The notes: a model not told the origin generated them from the letters alone. 64,000 nucleotides of DNA from Streptomyces tanashiensis (GCF_014648895.1 NZ_BMRZ01000006.1:62001-126000); one strand, 5' to 3'; counted from the first letter of the stretch, positions 6,535 through 16,642 are shown. Made by a program: numbers and translations.

Positions 6535-8695
6535 AGGTCTCGCCGCGCTCGGCCTTCTCCACCAGGAGGGCCGGCGGGGCGAACCGCTCGCCGTACGTCT
6601 CCGCCAGCTCGCGCGCCCGGGCGACGAAGCCCGCGACGCCGCCCTCGTAGCCGTTGATGTACTGGAGGATTCCGCCGGTCCAGGCCGGGAAGCCGATGCC
6701 CATGATGGAGCCGATGTTGGCGTCGGCGACCGAGGTCAGGACGCCCTCCTCCAGGAGCCGGACGGTGTCCAGCGCCTCGGAGAACAGCATCCGCTCCTGC
6801 ATGTCGCGGAACGGGATCTCGTACCCCGGCTTGGCGAAGTGCTCGCGCAGCCCCGGCCAGAGCTTGCCGCGCCTGCCGTCCTCGCCGTACTCGTAGAAGC
6901 CGGCGCCGCCGCTGCGGCCGGGGCGGCCGAACTCGTCGACCATGCGGTCGATGACGGCCTCGCCCGGGTGCGTGACCCAGGTCCCGCCGGCCTCCTCGAC
7001 GGCCTTCCTCGTCTCGTTGCGGATCTTGCGCGGCAGGGTGAGGGTCAGCTCGTCCATGAGGGAGAGGACCTTCGCCGGGTAGCCGGCCTGGGCGGCGGCC
7101 TGCTCGATCGAGGCGGGCTCGATGCCCTCGCCGACCATGGCGACGCCCTCGTTGATGAAGTGGCCGATCACCCGGGAGGTGAAGAAGCCGCGCGAGTCGT
7201 TGACGACGATCGGCGTCTTGTTGATCTGGCGGACCAGGTCGAAGGCGCGGGCGAGGGCCTCGTCGCCGGTCCGCTCGCCCTTGATGATCTCGACGAGCGG
7301 CATCTTGTCGACCGGCGAGAAGAAGTGCAGGCCGATGAAGTCGGTCTGGCGCTCGACGCCCTCGGCGAGGACGGAGATCGGCAGGGTCGAGGTGTTGGAG
7401 CAGAGCAGCGCGTCGGGCTCGACGACGTGCTGGATCTCCTGGAAGACCTTGTGCTTGAGCGAGGTGTCCTCGAAGACCGCCTCGATGACCGCGTCGCAGC
7501 CGGCCAGGTCCGCCACCTCGGCGGTGGGCGTGATGCGGGCGAGGAGGGCGTCCGCCTTCTCCTGCGTGGTGCGGCCCCGGGAGACGGCCTTGGCGCAGAG
7601 CTTCTCGGAGTACGCCTTGCCCTTCGCCGCGGACTCGGCGGAGACGTCCTTGAGGACGACCTCGATGCCGGCGCGGGCGCAGGAGTACGCGATGCCGGCG
7701 CCCATCATGCCCGCGCCGAGCACGGCGACCTTGCGGACCTGCCTCTTCGCCACGTCCTTCGGGCGGCTCGCGCCCGAGTTCACGGCCTGGAGGTCGAAGA
7801 AGAACGCCTGGATCATGTTCTTCGCGGTCTGGCCGATGACCAGCTCGGTGAAGTAGCGGCTCTCGATGACGAGCGCGGTCTCGAAGTCGACCTGGGAGCC
7901 CTCGACGGCGGCGGCCATGATGGCGCGGGGCGCCGGGTAGGGCGCGCCGTTCAGCTGCTTGCGCAGGTTGGCCGGGAAGGCGGGCAGGTTCGCGGCGAAC
8001 TTCGGGTTCGACGGAGTGCCGCCGGGGATGCGGTGGCCGGGGACGTCCCAGGGCTGGTGGGACTCCGGGTGGGCGTCGATGAAGGCGATGGCCTTGGCCA
8101 TCATCTCCTCGGGGGTGGCGGCCACCTCGTGGACGAGCCCGCTGTCCAGGGCGCGCTTCGGGGCGTACTGGGTGCCCTGGAGCAGCACCTTGAGGAGGGC
8201 GTCGGTGATGCCCATGAGGCGGACGGTGCGGGCGACGCCGCCACCGCCCGGCAGCAGGCCGAGGGTGACCTCGGGCAGGCCGATCTTGGAGCCGGGGGCG
8301 TCGAGCGCGACGCGGTGGTGCGAGGCGAGGGCGATCTCGTAGCCGCCGCCGAGCGCGGCGCCGTTGATGGCGGCGACGACGGGCTTGCCGAGGGTCTCGA
8401 TGCGGCGCAGCGCCGTCTTGATCTCGATGGCCGAGTCGAAGATGTCCTGGGCGTGCTCGGGGCCCGCCTTGACCATGTCCTTGAGGTCTCCGCCCGCGAA
8501 GAAGGTCTTCTTCGCGGAGGTGTAGATGATGCCGCGGATGGAGTCCTTCTCGGCCTCCACGCGGTCGGCGATCGCCTTGATCGAGGCCCGGAAGGCCTGG
8601 TTCATGGTGTTGGCGGACTGGTTGGGGTCGTCGAGGACGAGGGTGACGATCCCGGTCTCGTCCTGTTCCCAGCGGATGGTGGTGCTCTCGCTCAT
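6521..8695 (-). CDS. fadB: fatty-acid oxidation complex alpha subunit (enoyl-CoA hydratase / 3-hydroxyacyl-CoA dehydrogenase)
   Basis: 724 residues, usual length for FadB/FadJ. Residues about 10-200 are a crotonase domain with the oxyanion-hole loop NGAALGGGYEIALA near residue 115. The NAD-binding domain begins near residue 320 with VAVLGAGMMGAGIA and is followed by two 3-hydroxyacyl-CoA dehydrogenase C-terminal domains. It catalyses hydration of trans-2-enoyl-CoA and oxidation of L-3-hydroxyacyl-CoA. ATG 8695 follows CGGAGAAG. The thiolase gene lies 42 bp upstream in the same direction, so the two probably form one transcript. Confidence 0.95.
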   Translation of the reverse strand: MSESTTIRWEQDETGIVTLVLDDPNQSANTMNQAFRASIKAIADRVEAEKDSIRGIIYTSAKKTFFAGGDLKDMVKAGPEHAQDIFDSAIEIKTALRRIETLGKPVVAAINGAALGGGYEIALASHHRVALDAPGSKIGLPEVTLGLLPGGGGVARTVRLMGITDALLKVLLQGTQYAPKRALDSGLVHEVAATPEEMMAKAIAFIDAHPESHQPWDVPGHRIPGGTPSNPKFAANLPAFPANLRKQLNGAPYPAPRAIMAAAVEGSQVDFETALVIESRYFTELVIGQTAKNMIQAFFFDLQAVNSGASRPKDVAKRQVRKVAVLGAGMMGAGIAYSCARAGIEVVLKDVSAESAAKGKAYSEKLCAKAVSRGRTTQEKADALLARITPTAEVADLAGCDAVIEAVFEDTSLKHKVFQEIQHVVEPDALLCSNTSTLPISVLAEGVERQTDFIGLHFFSPVDKMPLVEIIKGERTGDEALARAFDLVRQINKTPIVVNDSRGFFTSRVIGHFINEGVAMVGEGIEPASIEQAAAQAGYPAKVLSLMDELTLTLPRKIRNETRKAVEEAGGTWVTHPGEAVIDRMVDEFGRPGRSGGAGFYEYGEDGRRGKLWPGLREHFAKPGYEIPFRDMQERMLFSEALDTVRLLEEGVLTSVADANIGSIMGIGFPAWTGGILQYINGYEGGVAGFVARARELAETYGERFAPPALLVEKAERGETFSDS

Positions 8696-8737
8696 GACTG
8701 CTGCTTCTCCGTAAGAAAAGGGGTGCGGACGGGACGG

Positions 8738-9952
<1,215 letters not shown>

Positions 9953-9998
9953 GGAAAGCCTTTCGCGATGAGGGTGGGGAGGAACGGGCGGCGGGAGG

Positions 9999-11141
9999 TC
10001 AGCCGAGGAGGGAACGGCCGATGATCTCCTTCATGATCTCGGTGGTGCCGCCGTAGATGGTCTGGATCCGGCCGTCGGTGAAGGCACGGGCGACCGGGAA
10101 TTCGCTCATGTAGCCGTACCCGCCGTGCAGTTGCAGGCAGCGGTCGGCGACCCGCTTCTGGAGTTCGGTCGCCCACCACTTGGCCATGGAGGCGTGGACG
10201 GCGTCGAGGGCCCCGTTCGCGTGCTCCTCGATGCAGCGGTCGACGAAGGTCCGGGTGACGGCGCACTCGGTGGCCATCTCGGCGATCTCGAAGCGGATGT
10301 GCTGGAGCCGGGAGAGCGGGCGGCCGAAGGCCTCGCGCTCCTTGACGTAGGTGGTGGTGAGCTCCAGGAGGTGCTCGGCCCCGGCGATGCCGGCGACGGC
10401 GATGGCCAGACGCTCCTGGGCGAGGTTGGTCATGAGGTGGATGAAGGCGCCGTTGAGCTCGCCGAGCAGGTTCTCCTTCGGGACGCGGACGTCGTTGAAG
10501 AAGAGTTCCGCGGTGTCCTGGGACTTCTGGCCGATCTTGTCGAGGTTCCGGCCGCGCTCGAAGCCCTCCGCCCCGCGCTCGACCACGAGGAGGGAGAGGC
10601 CGTGGGCGCCGCCCTCCGGGGTGGTGCGGGCGACGACGACGACCAGGTCGGCGAGGATGCCGTTGGAGATGAAGGTCTTGGAGCCGTTGAGGATCCAGTG
10701 GTCGCCGTGGTCCTCGGCGGTGGTGCGGATGCCCTGGAGGTCGGAGCCGGCGCCGGGTTCCGTCATGGCGATGGCGGTGACGAGCTCGCCGGAGCAGAAG
10801 CCGGGCAGCCAGCGCCGCTTCTGCTCCTCGGTGCCGAGCGAGGTCAGGTACGGGCCGATGATGTCGTTGTGCAGGCCGATGGCGAGTCCGGGGGCGCCGG
10901 CCCGGGTGAACTCCTCCGCGAGGACGGCGCCGTAGCGGAAGTCGGGGTTGCCGCCGCCTCCGTACTCCTCGTCGACGGCGATCCCGAGCAGCCCCTGCCG
11001 TCCGGCGGCGAGCCAGACCTCGCGGGAGACGATGCCGTCCTTCTCCCACTGCGCGTAGTGGGGCAGCACCTCCTTGTCCAGGAAGGTGCGGACGACCGCC
11101 CGGAAGGCCTCGTGGTCGGCGGTGTACAGCTGACGCTTCAT
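9999..11141 (-). CDS. acyl-CoA dehydrogenase
   Basis: 380 residues, standard length for the FAD-dependent acyl-CoA dehydrogenase family: EEYGGGGNPDFRY in the N-terminal helical domain, TAIAMTEPGAGSDLQGI in the FAD/substrate beta domain, then the C-terminal domain with QLHGGYGYMSEFPVARAFTDGRIQTIYGGTTEIMKEIIGR. That last segment carries the usual acidic residue region of short/medium-chain types. ATG 11141 overlaps the stop of the CoA-transferase gene as ATGA, so the two are translationally coupled. First step of an acyl-CoA degradation route. Confidence 0.94.
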   Translation of the reverse strand: MKRQLYTADHEAFRAVVRTFLDKEVLPHYAQWEKDGIVSREVWLAAGRQGLLGIAVDEEYGGGGNPDFRYGAVLAEEFTRAGAPGLAIGLHNDIIGPYLTSLGTEEQKRRWLPGFCSGELVTAIAMTEPGAGSDLQGIRTTAEDHGDHWILNGSKTFISNGILADLVVVVARTTPEGGAHGLSLLVVERGAEGFERGRNLDKIGQKSQDTAELFFNDVRVPKENLLGELNGAFIHLMTNLAQERLAIAVAGIAGAEHLLELTTTYVKEREAFGRPLSRLQHIRFEIAEMATECAVTRTFVDRCIEEHANGALDAVHASMAKWWATELQKRVADRCLQLHGGYGYMSEFPVARAFTDGRIQTIYGGTTEIMKEIIGRSLLG

Positions 11142-12283
11142 GCTTCGGGCTCCTGGATCTTCAGGGCGGGGACGGCCCAGTCGCGGGCGACCTCGGCGGT
11201 GTCGGCACCGGGCAGGGCGGGGCCCGTGCGGAGGGTGCCGGGGGTGACGGAGAAGCGGGGCGCGGGGGCGGGCTGGGCGATCCCGTCCCGCTCCTCGAAG
11301 GTGGCGCGGGCCGCCAGGTGCGGGTGCGAGGGGGCCTCGCGCAGCGAGAGGACGGGGGCGACGCAGGCGTCGGAGCCGTCGAAGACGGCGGTCCATTCTT
11401 CGCGGGTACGGCTCCGGAAGCGGTCGGCGACGGCCGTGCGCAGCTCGGGCCAGCGGGCGAGGTCGCGGCGGGCGGGGGCCAGGTCCTCGATGCCGAGGAG
11501 GCGGACGAAGTCGGCGTAGAACCGCTCCTCCAGGGCGCCGACCGCCATGTGGCCGCCGTCGGCGGTCTCGTACACGCCGTAGAAGGGGCAGCCCCCGTCG
11601 AGCAGGTTGACGCCCCTCCGGTCCTGCCAGCCGCCGGCCGCGAGCATCGCGTGGATCATGGTGGTGAGGTGCGCGGTGCCGTCGACGATGGCGGCGTCGA
11701 CGACCTGGCCCTCGCCGTGCGTCCGGGCGTGCTGGAGGGCGGCGAGGACGCCGATGACGAGGTAGAGGGAGCCGCCCGCGTAGTCGCCGACGAGGTTGGC
11801 GGGGATGGTGGGCGGGCCGTCGGGGTCGGGGCCGATCATGCCGAGGGCGCCGGTGATCGCGATGTACCCGATGTCGTGGCCGGCGGTCGGGGCGAGCGGT
11901 CCGTCCTGGCCCCAGCCGGTCATCCGGCCGTAGACGAGGCGCGGGTTGCGGGCGAGGCAGGCCTCGGGGCCGACGCCGAGGCGTTCGGCGACGCCGGGAC
12001 GGTAGCCCTCGACCAGGATGTCGGCCCGCTCGACGAGGTCGAGCACGGTGGCGGGGCCGTCCTCGGCCTTGAGGTCCACGAGGACGGAGCGCTTGTTGCG
12101 GTTGGTGAGGTCGCGGGCGGGGTCGATGCCGAGGCCGGCGCCGCCGGGGCGGTCGACGCGGACGACGTCGGCGCCGAGGTCGGCGAGGAGCATGGTGGCG
12201 AACGGGCCGGGTCCGATGCCGGCGAGTTCGACCACGCGCACCCCTGTGAGCGGGCCGTTGCGGGCGGTGTGCGTCGTGCTCAT
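11138..12283 (-). CDS. CaiB/BaiF (class III) CoA-transferase family protein
   Basis: 381 residues of the type III CoA transferase/alpha-methylacyl-CoA racemase family: GVRVVELAGIGPGPFATMLLADLGADVVRVDRPG at the N-terminus, NKRSVLVDLKAEDG, and the catalytic Asp in TAGHDIGYIAITGAL. Together with the acyl-CoA dehydrogenase it would activate or racemise a branched carboxylic acid before oxidation. ATG 12283 (MSTTH) has GGGGG just upstream. Two further in-frame ATGs (12298, 12355) would extend into the operator. First gene of the acyl-CoA operon. Confidence 0.9.
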   Translation of the reverse strand: MSTTHTARNGPLTGVRVVELAGIGPGPFATMLLADLGADVVRVDRPGGAGLGIDPARDLTNRNKRSVLVDLKAEDGPATVLDLVERADILVEGYRPGVAERLGVGPEACLARNPRLVYGRMTGWGQDGPLAPTAGHDIGYIAITGALGMIGPDPDGPPTIPANLVGDYAGGSLYLVIGVLAALQHARTHGEGQVVDAAIVDGTAHLTTMIHAMLAAGGWQDRRGVNLLDGGCPFYGVYETADGGHMAVGALEERFYADFVRLLGIEDLAPARRDLARWPELRTAVADRFRSRTREEWTAVFDGSDACVAPVLSLREAPSHPHLAARATFEERDGIAQPAPAPRFSVTPGTLRTGPALPGADTAEVARDWAVPALKIQEPEA

Positions 12284-12299
12284 CGAGCCCCCAGGCATG

Positions 12300-12320
12300 T
12301 GTGACACCAATGATGTAACA
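12300..12320. promoter_or_regulatory. imperfect palindrome upstream of the acyl-CoA operon
   Basis: A 21-bp dyad with 16 matching positions, of form TGTnACAnCA-n-TGnTGTnACA, 17 bp before the CoA-transferase start. A likely repressor site for the fatty-acid or branched-acid operon. No regulator gene adjoins it. Confidence 0.5.
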
Positions 12321-12532
12321 CCGGAGATGCTAGGAACGTGTTCCATTCGGCACAAGCCCCCCGGCCGAGCAAGCGCTTGGAAATTGCGGAGGCCGGGCTC
12401 CGGGCGGGAGCGCGCCCGGGGGCGGGGAGGCCGGGGCCGCCGGGGTCCGGGCGGGAGCCCCGCCCGGTTCCGCTATCCTCCGCCGACGACAACCGCGCGC
12501 GGCGGCGCGGTACGGCCGAGACGAGGGTCTTG

Positions 12533-13738
12533 ATGGAGACAGGGGCGGGCGTGGGGCGCGAGACCGGAGCCAGACCGTACGACGTGGTCCTCTTCGGGGC
12601 GACCGGCTTCGTGGGCGAGCTCACCGCGGAGTATCTGGCCGAGCACGCCCCCGCGGAGTGCCGCTGGGCGCTCGCCGGGCGCAGCCTCGGAAAGCTGGAG
12701 GCGCTGCGGGACCGGCTCGCCGCCGGGCGACCCCGACTGGCCGGCCTGCCGCTGGTGGTCGCCGACTCGGCAGACGCGGGCTCGCTGCGGGAACTCGCCG
12801 AGTCCGCTCGGGTGGTGGCGACGACGGTCGGCCCGTACGTCTGGTACGGAGAGGGGCTCGTCGCGGCCTGCGCGGAGGCGGGCACGGACTATCTCGACCT
12901 GACGGGCGAGTCCGAGTTCGTGGACCTCATGTTCGTACGGCACGACGCGCGGGCCCGGGAGACCGGCGCCCGGATCGTGCACGCCTGCGGTTTCGACTCC
13001 GTCCCGCACGACCTGGGCGTGTACTTCACCGTGCGGCAGCTGCCCGAGGACGTGCCCCTGCGGGTCGACGGCTTCGTCCGGGCCGGGGCCACGTTCTCCG
13101 GCGGCACCTTCGCCTCGGCGCTGACCGCGTTCGGCCGGGGCCGGGAGATCCTGCGGGCGGCGCACGAACGCCGCCTGCACGAGCCGCGCCTGGTGGGCCG
13201 CAGGGCCCGCGCACCGTTGGGCGGACCGCGGTTCAGCCCGCAGACGGGCACCTGGGCGCTGCCGCTGCCGACGCTCGACCCGCAGGTCGTGGCGCGCTCG
13301 GCGGCGGCGCTGGAACGCTACGGACCGGACTTCCGCTACCGGCACTACGCCTCCGTGAAGACGCTCCCGATGGCCCTCGGGGGCGCCGCCGTCGTCGGTG
13401 CGGGCGTGGCCGCCGCCCAACTCCCGCCGGTCCGCTCCTGGCTGATGGAGCGTTACTCGTCGGGCCAGGGACCTTCGGCCGAGCGGCGCGCCCGCAGCTG
13501 GTTCTCGGTCCGGTTCGTCGGCGAGGGCGGCGGACGACGGGTCTTCACCGAGGTCTCGGGCGGCGACCCGGGCTACGACGAGACGGCGCGGATGCTCGCC
13601 GAGTCGGCGCTCTGCCTCGCCTTCGACCCCCTGCCGAAGACCGCCGGCCAGGTGACGACGGCGGTGGCGATGGGCGACGCCCTGACCGAGCGCCTGCGGG
13701 CGGCGGGCATCCGCTTCCGGGTGGCGCACCGGGGCTGA
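12533..13738 (+). CDS. saccharopine dehydrogenase-like NAD(P)-binding reductase
   Basis: 401 residues. The N-terminus is a Rossmann fold, DVVLFGATGFVGELTAEYLAEH, continuing WALAGRSLGKLEALRDRL. GLVAACAEAGTDYLDLTGES and HACGFDSVPHDLGV are hallmarks of the saccharopine-dehydrogenase-like/trans-acting enoyl reductase family. A hydrophobic segment at about residues 280-300 (ALGGAAVVGAGVAAAQLP) may touch the membrane, as in mycobacterial homologues involved in lipid synthesis. ATG 12533 follows GAGG. Divergent from the CoA-transferase operon. True amino-acid (saccharopine) activity is unlikely. Confidence 0.85.
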   Translation: METGAGVGRETGARPYDVVLFGATGFVGELTAEYLAEHAPAECRWALAGRSLGKLEALRDRLAAGRPRLAGLPLVVADSADAGSLRELAESARVVATTVGPYVWYGEGLVAACAEAGTDYLDLTGESEFVDLMFVRHDARARETGARIVHACGFDSVPHDLGVYFTVRQLPEDVPLRVDGFVRAGATFSGGTFASALTAFGRGREILRAAHERRLHEPRLVGRRARAPLGGPRFSPQTGTWALPLPTLDPQVVARSAAALERYGPDFRYRHYASVKTLPMALGGAAVVGAGVAAAQLPPVRSWLMERYSSGQGPSAERRARSWFSVRFVGEGGGRRVFTEVSGGDPGYDETARMLAESALCLAFDPLPKTAGQVTTAVAMGDALTERLRAAGIRFRVAHRG

Positions 13739-13758
13739 GACCCGCTGTTCGGGCGTCG

Positions 13759-14133
13759 TCAGAGCCGTACGAGCCGGAAGGGGTGGCCGGCCGGGTCCGC
13801 GTAGACGCGCCAGGGGACGTCGCCGGTCTCCCCGTCGAGCGGCACGGCTCCGAGGGCGAGGACGGCCTCGTGGGCGCCGGACAGGTCGTCGACCCGCACG
13901 TCGAGGAGGAACTGCTGCTCGGGCGCCCCCCAGACGGGCGGGCGGTGGTCGGCGACGCCCTGGAAGGCGAGGACCGGGCCGCCGCCGTCGCCGCGCAGGA
14001 CGGCGGAGCCCTCGCCGACGGCCCACCGCGGATCGGGGCTCTCGACCTCGCCGCCGATCAGCCGCCGGTAGAACTCCGCCAGTTCGAGGGCGTCGGGGCA
14101 GTCGAGGACGACGCACCGGAGCCGCCCGATCAC
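13759..14133 (-). CDS. VOC (glyoxalase/bleomycin-resistance fold) family protein
   Basis: 124 residues covering one VOC domain pair: LRCVVLDCPDALELAEFYRRLIGGEV, a central QFLLDVRVDDLSGAHEAVLALGA, and the terminal YADPAGHPFRLVRL. Function cannot be given more closely. The start is GTG 14133, overlapping the stop of a 44-codon membrane-peptide gene as GTGA, so it is the second gene of a two-gene unit. Confidence 0.85.
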   Translation of the reverse strand: MIGRLRCVVLDCPDALELAEFYRRLIGGEVESPDPRWAVGEGSAVLRGDGGGPVLAFQGVADHRPPVWGAPEQQFLLDVRVDDLSGAHEAVLALGAVPLDGETGDVPWRVYADPAGHPFRLVRL

Positions 14134-14264
14134 CCGAGCGTCCAGCTGGTGAGGACGTACAGGATGGCGCAGGTCCAGGCCAGGGCGAGCACACCGGCGC
14201 CGGCGAGGACCAGAGTCAGGCCGCGTCCGGTCGAACGCGGCGGAACGGAAAGGGGAGTTGTCAT
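14130..14264 (-). CDS. small single-helix membrane protein (44 aa)
   Basis: Short reading frame from ATG 14264 to TGA 14130: a basic N-terminus, then one long hydrophobic helix (LTLVLAGAGVLALAWTCAILYVL) and a four-residue tail. Its stop overlaps the GTG of the VOC gene, which supports real translation and coupling. Not recognised as a named family. It could simply be a conserved membrane peptide. Confidence 0.6.
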   Translation of the reverse strand: MTTPLSVPPRSTGRGLTLVLAGAGVLALAWTCAILYVLTSWTLG

Positions 14265-14312
14265 GAGCCCCACTCTGCCGGGCCGGGCGGCGGACCGGAA
14301 TCCGTACGCGTA

Positions 14313-14422
14313 CTCAGACCTCCCCGTGGCACCTCACGGCCCGGCCGGGTGTCTTCGCTCAGTCCTCCCCGAGCGCACCTCACGGCCCGGCCGGGTGTCT
14401 CCTCTCAGTCCTCCCCGAGCGC
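14313..14422. repeat. 46-bp tandem repeat spanning the endonuclease V stop codon
   Basis: Two 46-bp copies (14331-14376 and 14377-14422) differ at two bases. A 20-bp partial third copy lies at 14313-14332. The right copy includes the last 18 bp of the endonuclease V gene (codons for ALGED and the stop at 14405-14407), so the left copy carries a duplicate of the gene end. Confidence 0.9.
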
Positions 14423-15100
14423 TTCCTTCAGGGCCCGGCGGCAGAGCGAGTCCGCGCGGCGCGTGGTCTCGGGGATCCGGTAGCGCGGGGCGAGATGGAG
14501 GGTCTGGGCGCAGGCGTTGGCGAGGGAGACGCGGTGGCCCACCGAGACGAACACCGGCTTCACACGGGCCTGGGTGCGCACGGCCCGGCCCACCTCCTCG
14601 CCCTCGGCGAGCAGCGGGGCCGCGTCGCCGCGGGCGGGGCCCGGCTCCGCGTAGGTGAAGGTGAACGGGTTCTTGGCGACGCCGATGGACGCCCGCCCGG
14701 TGAGCACCCCGAGGTGGCTGGCGAGCCCGAAGCGGCGGGGGTGGGCGAGGCCGTAGCCGTCGCAGACCAGGAGGCCCGGGTCCGCGGTCAGGGCGTCGAG
14801 CGCGGCGAGCACGGTCGGGATCTCCCGGAAGGCGAGGAGCCCGGGGACGTACGGGAAGGAGACCCGGCCGACCGCCGTGGCCTCCTCCACCACCTCCAGG
14901 GTCCGGGCGTCGAGCACGACGGCCGCCGCGGCGACGAGGTCCCGCTCGTCGTCGTAGGCCACGTCGAGGCCGGTGACGTGGCCCTCACCGACCGCCGGGC
15001 CCTCCTCGTCGCGCACCAGCCGTCCGCGCAGCTCCCGCTGGACGGCCCGGGCGGTGGTCTCGTCGGCGGGCCAGCCCGCCGGAATCTCGATGATCGTCAT
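14405..15100 (-). CDS. nfi: endonuclease V (deoxyinosine 3' endonuclease)
   Basis: 231 residues, the family's normal size. Motifs: VTGLDVAYDDER with the first catalytic Asp, SFPYVPGLLAFREIP, LLVCDGYGLAHPRRFGLASHLGV with the second Asp/His group, and GVAKNPF with the conserved Lys. The enzyme nicks DNA or RNA near inosine and takes part in repair of deaminated adenine. ATG 15100 begins the recognisable domain. Frame extension upstream has no domain content. The 3' end lies in a tandem repeat. Divergent from the YciI gene, with only 91 bp between them. Confidence 0.92.
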   Translation of the reverse strand: MTIIEIPAGWPADETTARAVQRELRGRLVRDEEGPAVGEGHVTGLDVAYDDERDLVAAAAVVLDARTLEVVEEATAVGRVSFPYVPGLLAFREIPTVLAALDALTADPGLLVCDGYGLAHPRRFGLASHLGVLTGRASIGVAKNPFTFTYAEPGPARGDAAPLLAEGEEVGRAVRTQARVKPVFVSVGHRVSLANACAQTLHLAPRYRIPETTRRADSLCRRALKEALGED

Positions 15101-15191
15101 GATGCGGGCCACCCTACGGCCGGCGGGGCGGCCGTTCCGAGGGCTGGGACGTCCCGGCCCCGGCCGGGTGGCGGCCGGTAGCCTGGCGATC

Positions 15192-15491
15192 ATGTTCGTA
15201 CTGGAATTGACCTACACCGCACCCGTCGAGCGGGTGGACGCGCTGCTCGACGCGCACGTCGAGTGGCTCGACGCGCAGTACGCCGAGGGCGTGTTCCTGG
15301 CGTCGGGGCGGAAGAACCCGCGGGACGGCGGGGTGATCCTGGCCGCCGGGGTCGACCGCGCGGAGATCGAGAGGATCGCGGCGGCCGACCCGTTCAGCGT
15401 CGAGGGCGTGTGCGCCTACCGGATCACGGAGTTCTACGCGACCAAGACGGCCGACGGGATCGCCGCGTACCGGGAGGAGCTGCCCGCCTAG
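15192..15491 (+). CDS. YciI family protein
   Basis: 99 residues, one YCII dimeric ferredoxin-like fold: MFVLELTYTAPVERVDALLDAHVEWL, SGRKNPRDGGVILA, and a C-terminal ITEFYATK. Enzymatic role is undefined in this family. TAGCCT at 15179-15184 stands 7 nt before the ATG, suggesting a leaderless mRNA. Its TAG stop and the TAG stop of the convergent BNR gene are read from the same CTAG (15488-15491). Confidence 0.88.
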   Translation: MFVLELTYTAPVERVDALLDAHVEWLDAQYAEGVFLASGRKNPRDGGVILAAGVDRAEIERIAAADPFSVEGVCAYRITEFYATKTADGIAAYREELPA

Positions 15492-16573
15492 GGCCTGGTG
15501 GCCAGCCGGGCTATGCGGCCCTTCTCGCCCGAGGCCCAGCAGGAGCCGTCCGAGGTGCAGTCGACCGTGTCGTACGAGCCGGTGTCGACCGTGCGCCAGG
15601 TGCGTCCGCCGTCCGTCGTGAGGTCGGTGCCGGTCGGGCCGACGGCGAGCGCGGCGGTCCTGCTGTGCGGGAGCCAGGCGACGCCGGAGCGGTAGGCGGG
15701 CGGCGGCGTGGCCGAGGGGCGCCAGGTGCGGCCCCCGTCGGTGCTGACCGCGCCGGCCTGCGGGGACGGCTGGTCCTTGCGGTAGTCGCCGCCGACGGCG
15801 ATGCCGTGCGTCCGGTCGCGGAAGGCGAGCCCGAAGACGCCGCGGGCCGGGTCGCCGGCCGGGACGGGCGTGTCGGTGGCGGTCCAGGTCAGGCCGCGGT
15901 CGGCGGAGTGCAGCACGCGCGCGGTGGCCCCGCCGCCCGTGGCGAGCCACACGTCCCGGGGCCCGGCCGAGACCAGGCACTGGCCGCTCGCGGCGAAGCC
16001 CGCCTCGCCGGGGAGCGCGTCGGGCATGCCGGCGCTCGGCAGGACCTGCCAGGACCGGCCGCCGTCGCGGGTGGAGAGGATGCGGTACTTGCCGTCGACC
16101 GGGTCGCTCATGGCGAGTCCGTGCCGTCGGTCGAAGAAGGTCATGCAGTCGTAGAAGGCCCGCGCGTCGGTGTTGCGGAAGGACTCGGTCCAGGTGGCGC
16201 CGCCGTCCTCGGTGCGCAGCACCCGGGAGGCCTCGCCCTCCCCGATGGCGAGGACGACGGCCCGGCGGGCGTCGAAGGCCTCGACATCACGGAACTCCAG
16301 GTCGCCCGCGCCGGCCGGCGACACGTTCCGCCAGCTCCGGCCGCCGTCGGTGGTGCGCAGCACCGTGCCCTTCGAACCCGCGGCCCACGCGGTCCCGCGG
16401 TCGACCGGGGCGAGCCCCCGGAAGCGGGCGTCGGTGCCGGTCGGTGTCACCTGCCAGCCGGCCGCTGCCGTGGGGGTCTCCCCGGCCCGCGCCGGGGCGG
16501 CCAGGGTCAGCGCGAGCGCCGCCCCGATCAGCCCCACCGACATCATTCGTCTCGTCTTCCCCATGGACGTCAT
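15488..16573 (-). CDS. secreted BNR/Ycf48-like beta-propeller protein
   Basis: 361 residues. N-terminal signal peptide (MMSVGLIGAALALTLAAPARA). Then a chain of Asp-box/BNR repeats (TTDGGRSWRN, TEDGGATWTE, TRDGGRSWQV, SADRGLTWTA, STDGGRTWRP, TTDGGRTWRT), as in sialidase-like and Ycf48/photosystem-assembly-like propellers. No sialidase catalytic Arg triad is obvious, so an enzymatic role is not claimed. ATG 16573 has TAGCTT 8 nt upstream. Divergent from the CDGSH gene across 75 bp. Confidence 0.85.
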   Translation of the reverse strand: MTSMGKTRRMMSVGLIGAALALTLAAPARAGETPTAAAGWQVTPTGTDARFRGLAPVDRGTAWAAGSKGTVLRTTDGGRSWRNVSPAGAGDLEFRDVEAFDARRAVVLAIGEGEASRVLRTEDGGATWTESFRNTDARAFYDCMTFFDRRHGLAMSDPVDGKYRILSTRDGGRSWQVLPSAGMPDALPGEAGFAASGQCLVSAGPRDVWLATGGGATARVLHSADRGLTWTATDTPVPAGDPARGVFGLAFRDRTHGIAVGGDYRKDQPSPQAGAVSTDGGRTWRPSATPPPAYRSGVAWLPHSRTAALAVGPTGTDLTTDGGRTWRTVDTGSYDTVDCTSDGSCWASGEKGRIARLATRP

Positions 16574-16634
16574 GGCGCCGGAAGCTAGTGCCCCGGGCCG
16601 CTCCGCGTCCAGGGTGCGTCCCCGGCCGGGCGTT

Positions 16635-16642
16635 CCTAGGCT
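16635..16642 (+). promoter_or_regulatory. CCTAGGCT -10 box of leaderless gene
   Basis: CCTAGGCT containing TAGGCT (16637-16642), 6 nt before the ATG at 16649, with no ribosome binding site between. The same 8-mer precedes three other genes here at the same distance. Confidence 0.65.

Noticed and set aside
12473..14194. 573-residue minus-strand frame over the saccharopine-dehydrogenase-like gene
   Set aside because: Arg/Pro/Gly-rich shadow translation with no motif and no ribosome site.
15488..16573. Sialidase
   Set aside because: Asp-box repeats are present but the catalytic Arg triad and RIP motif are not seen.
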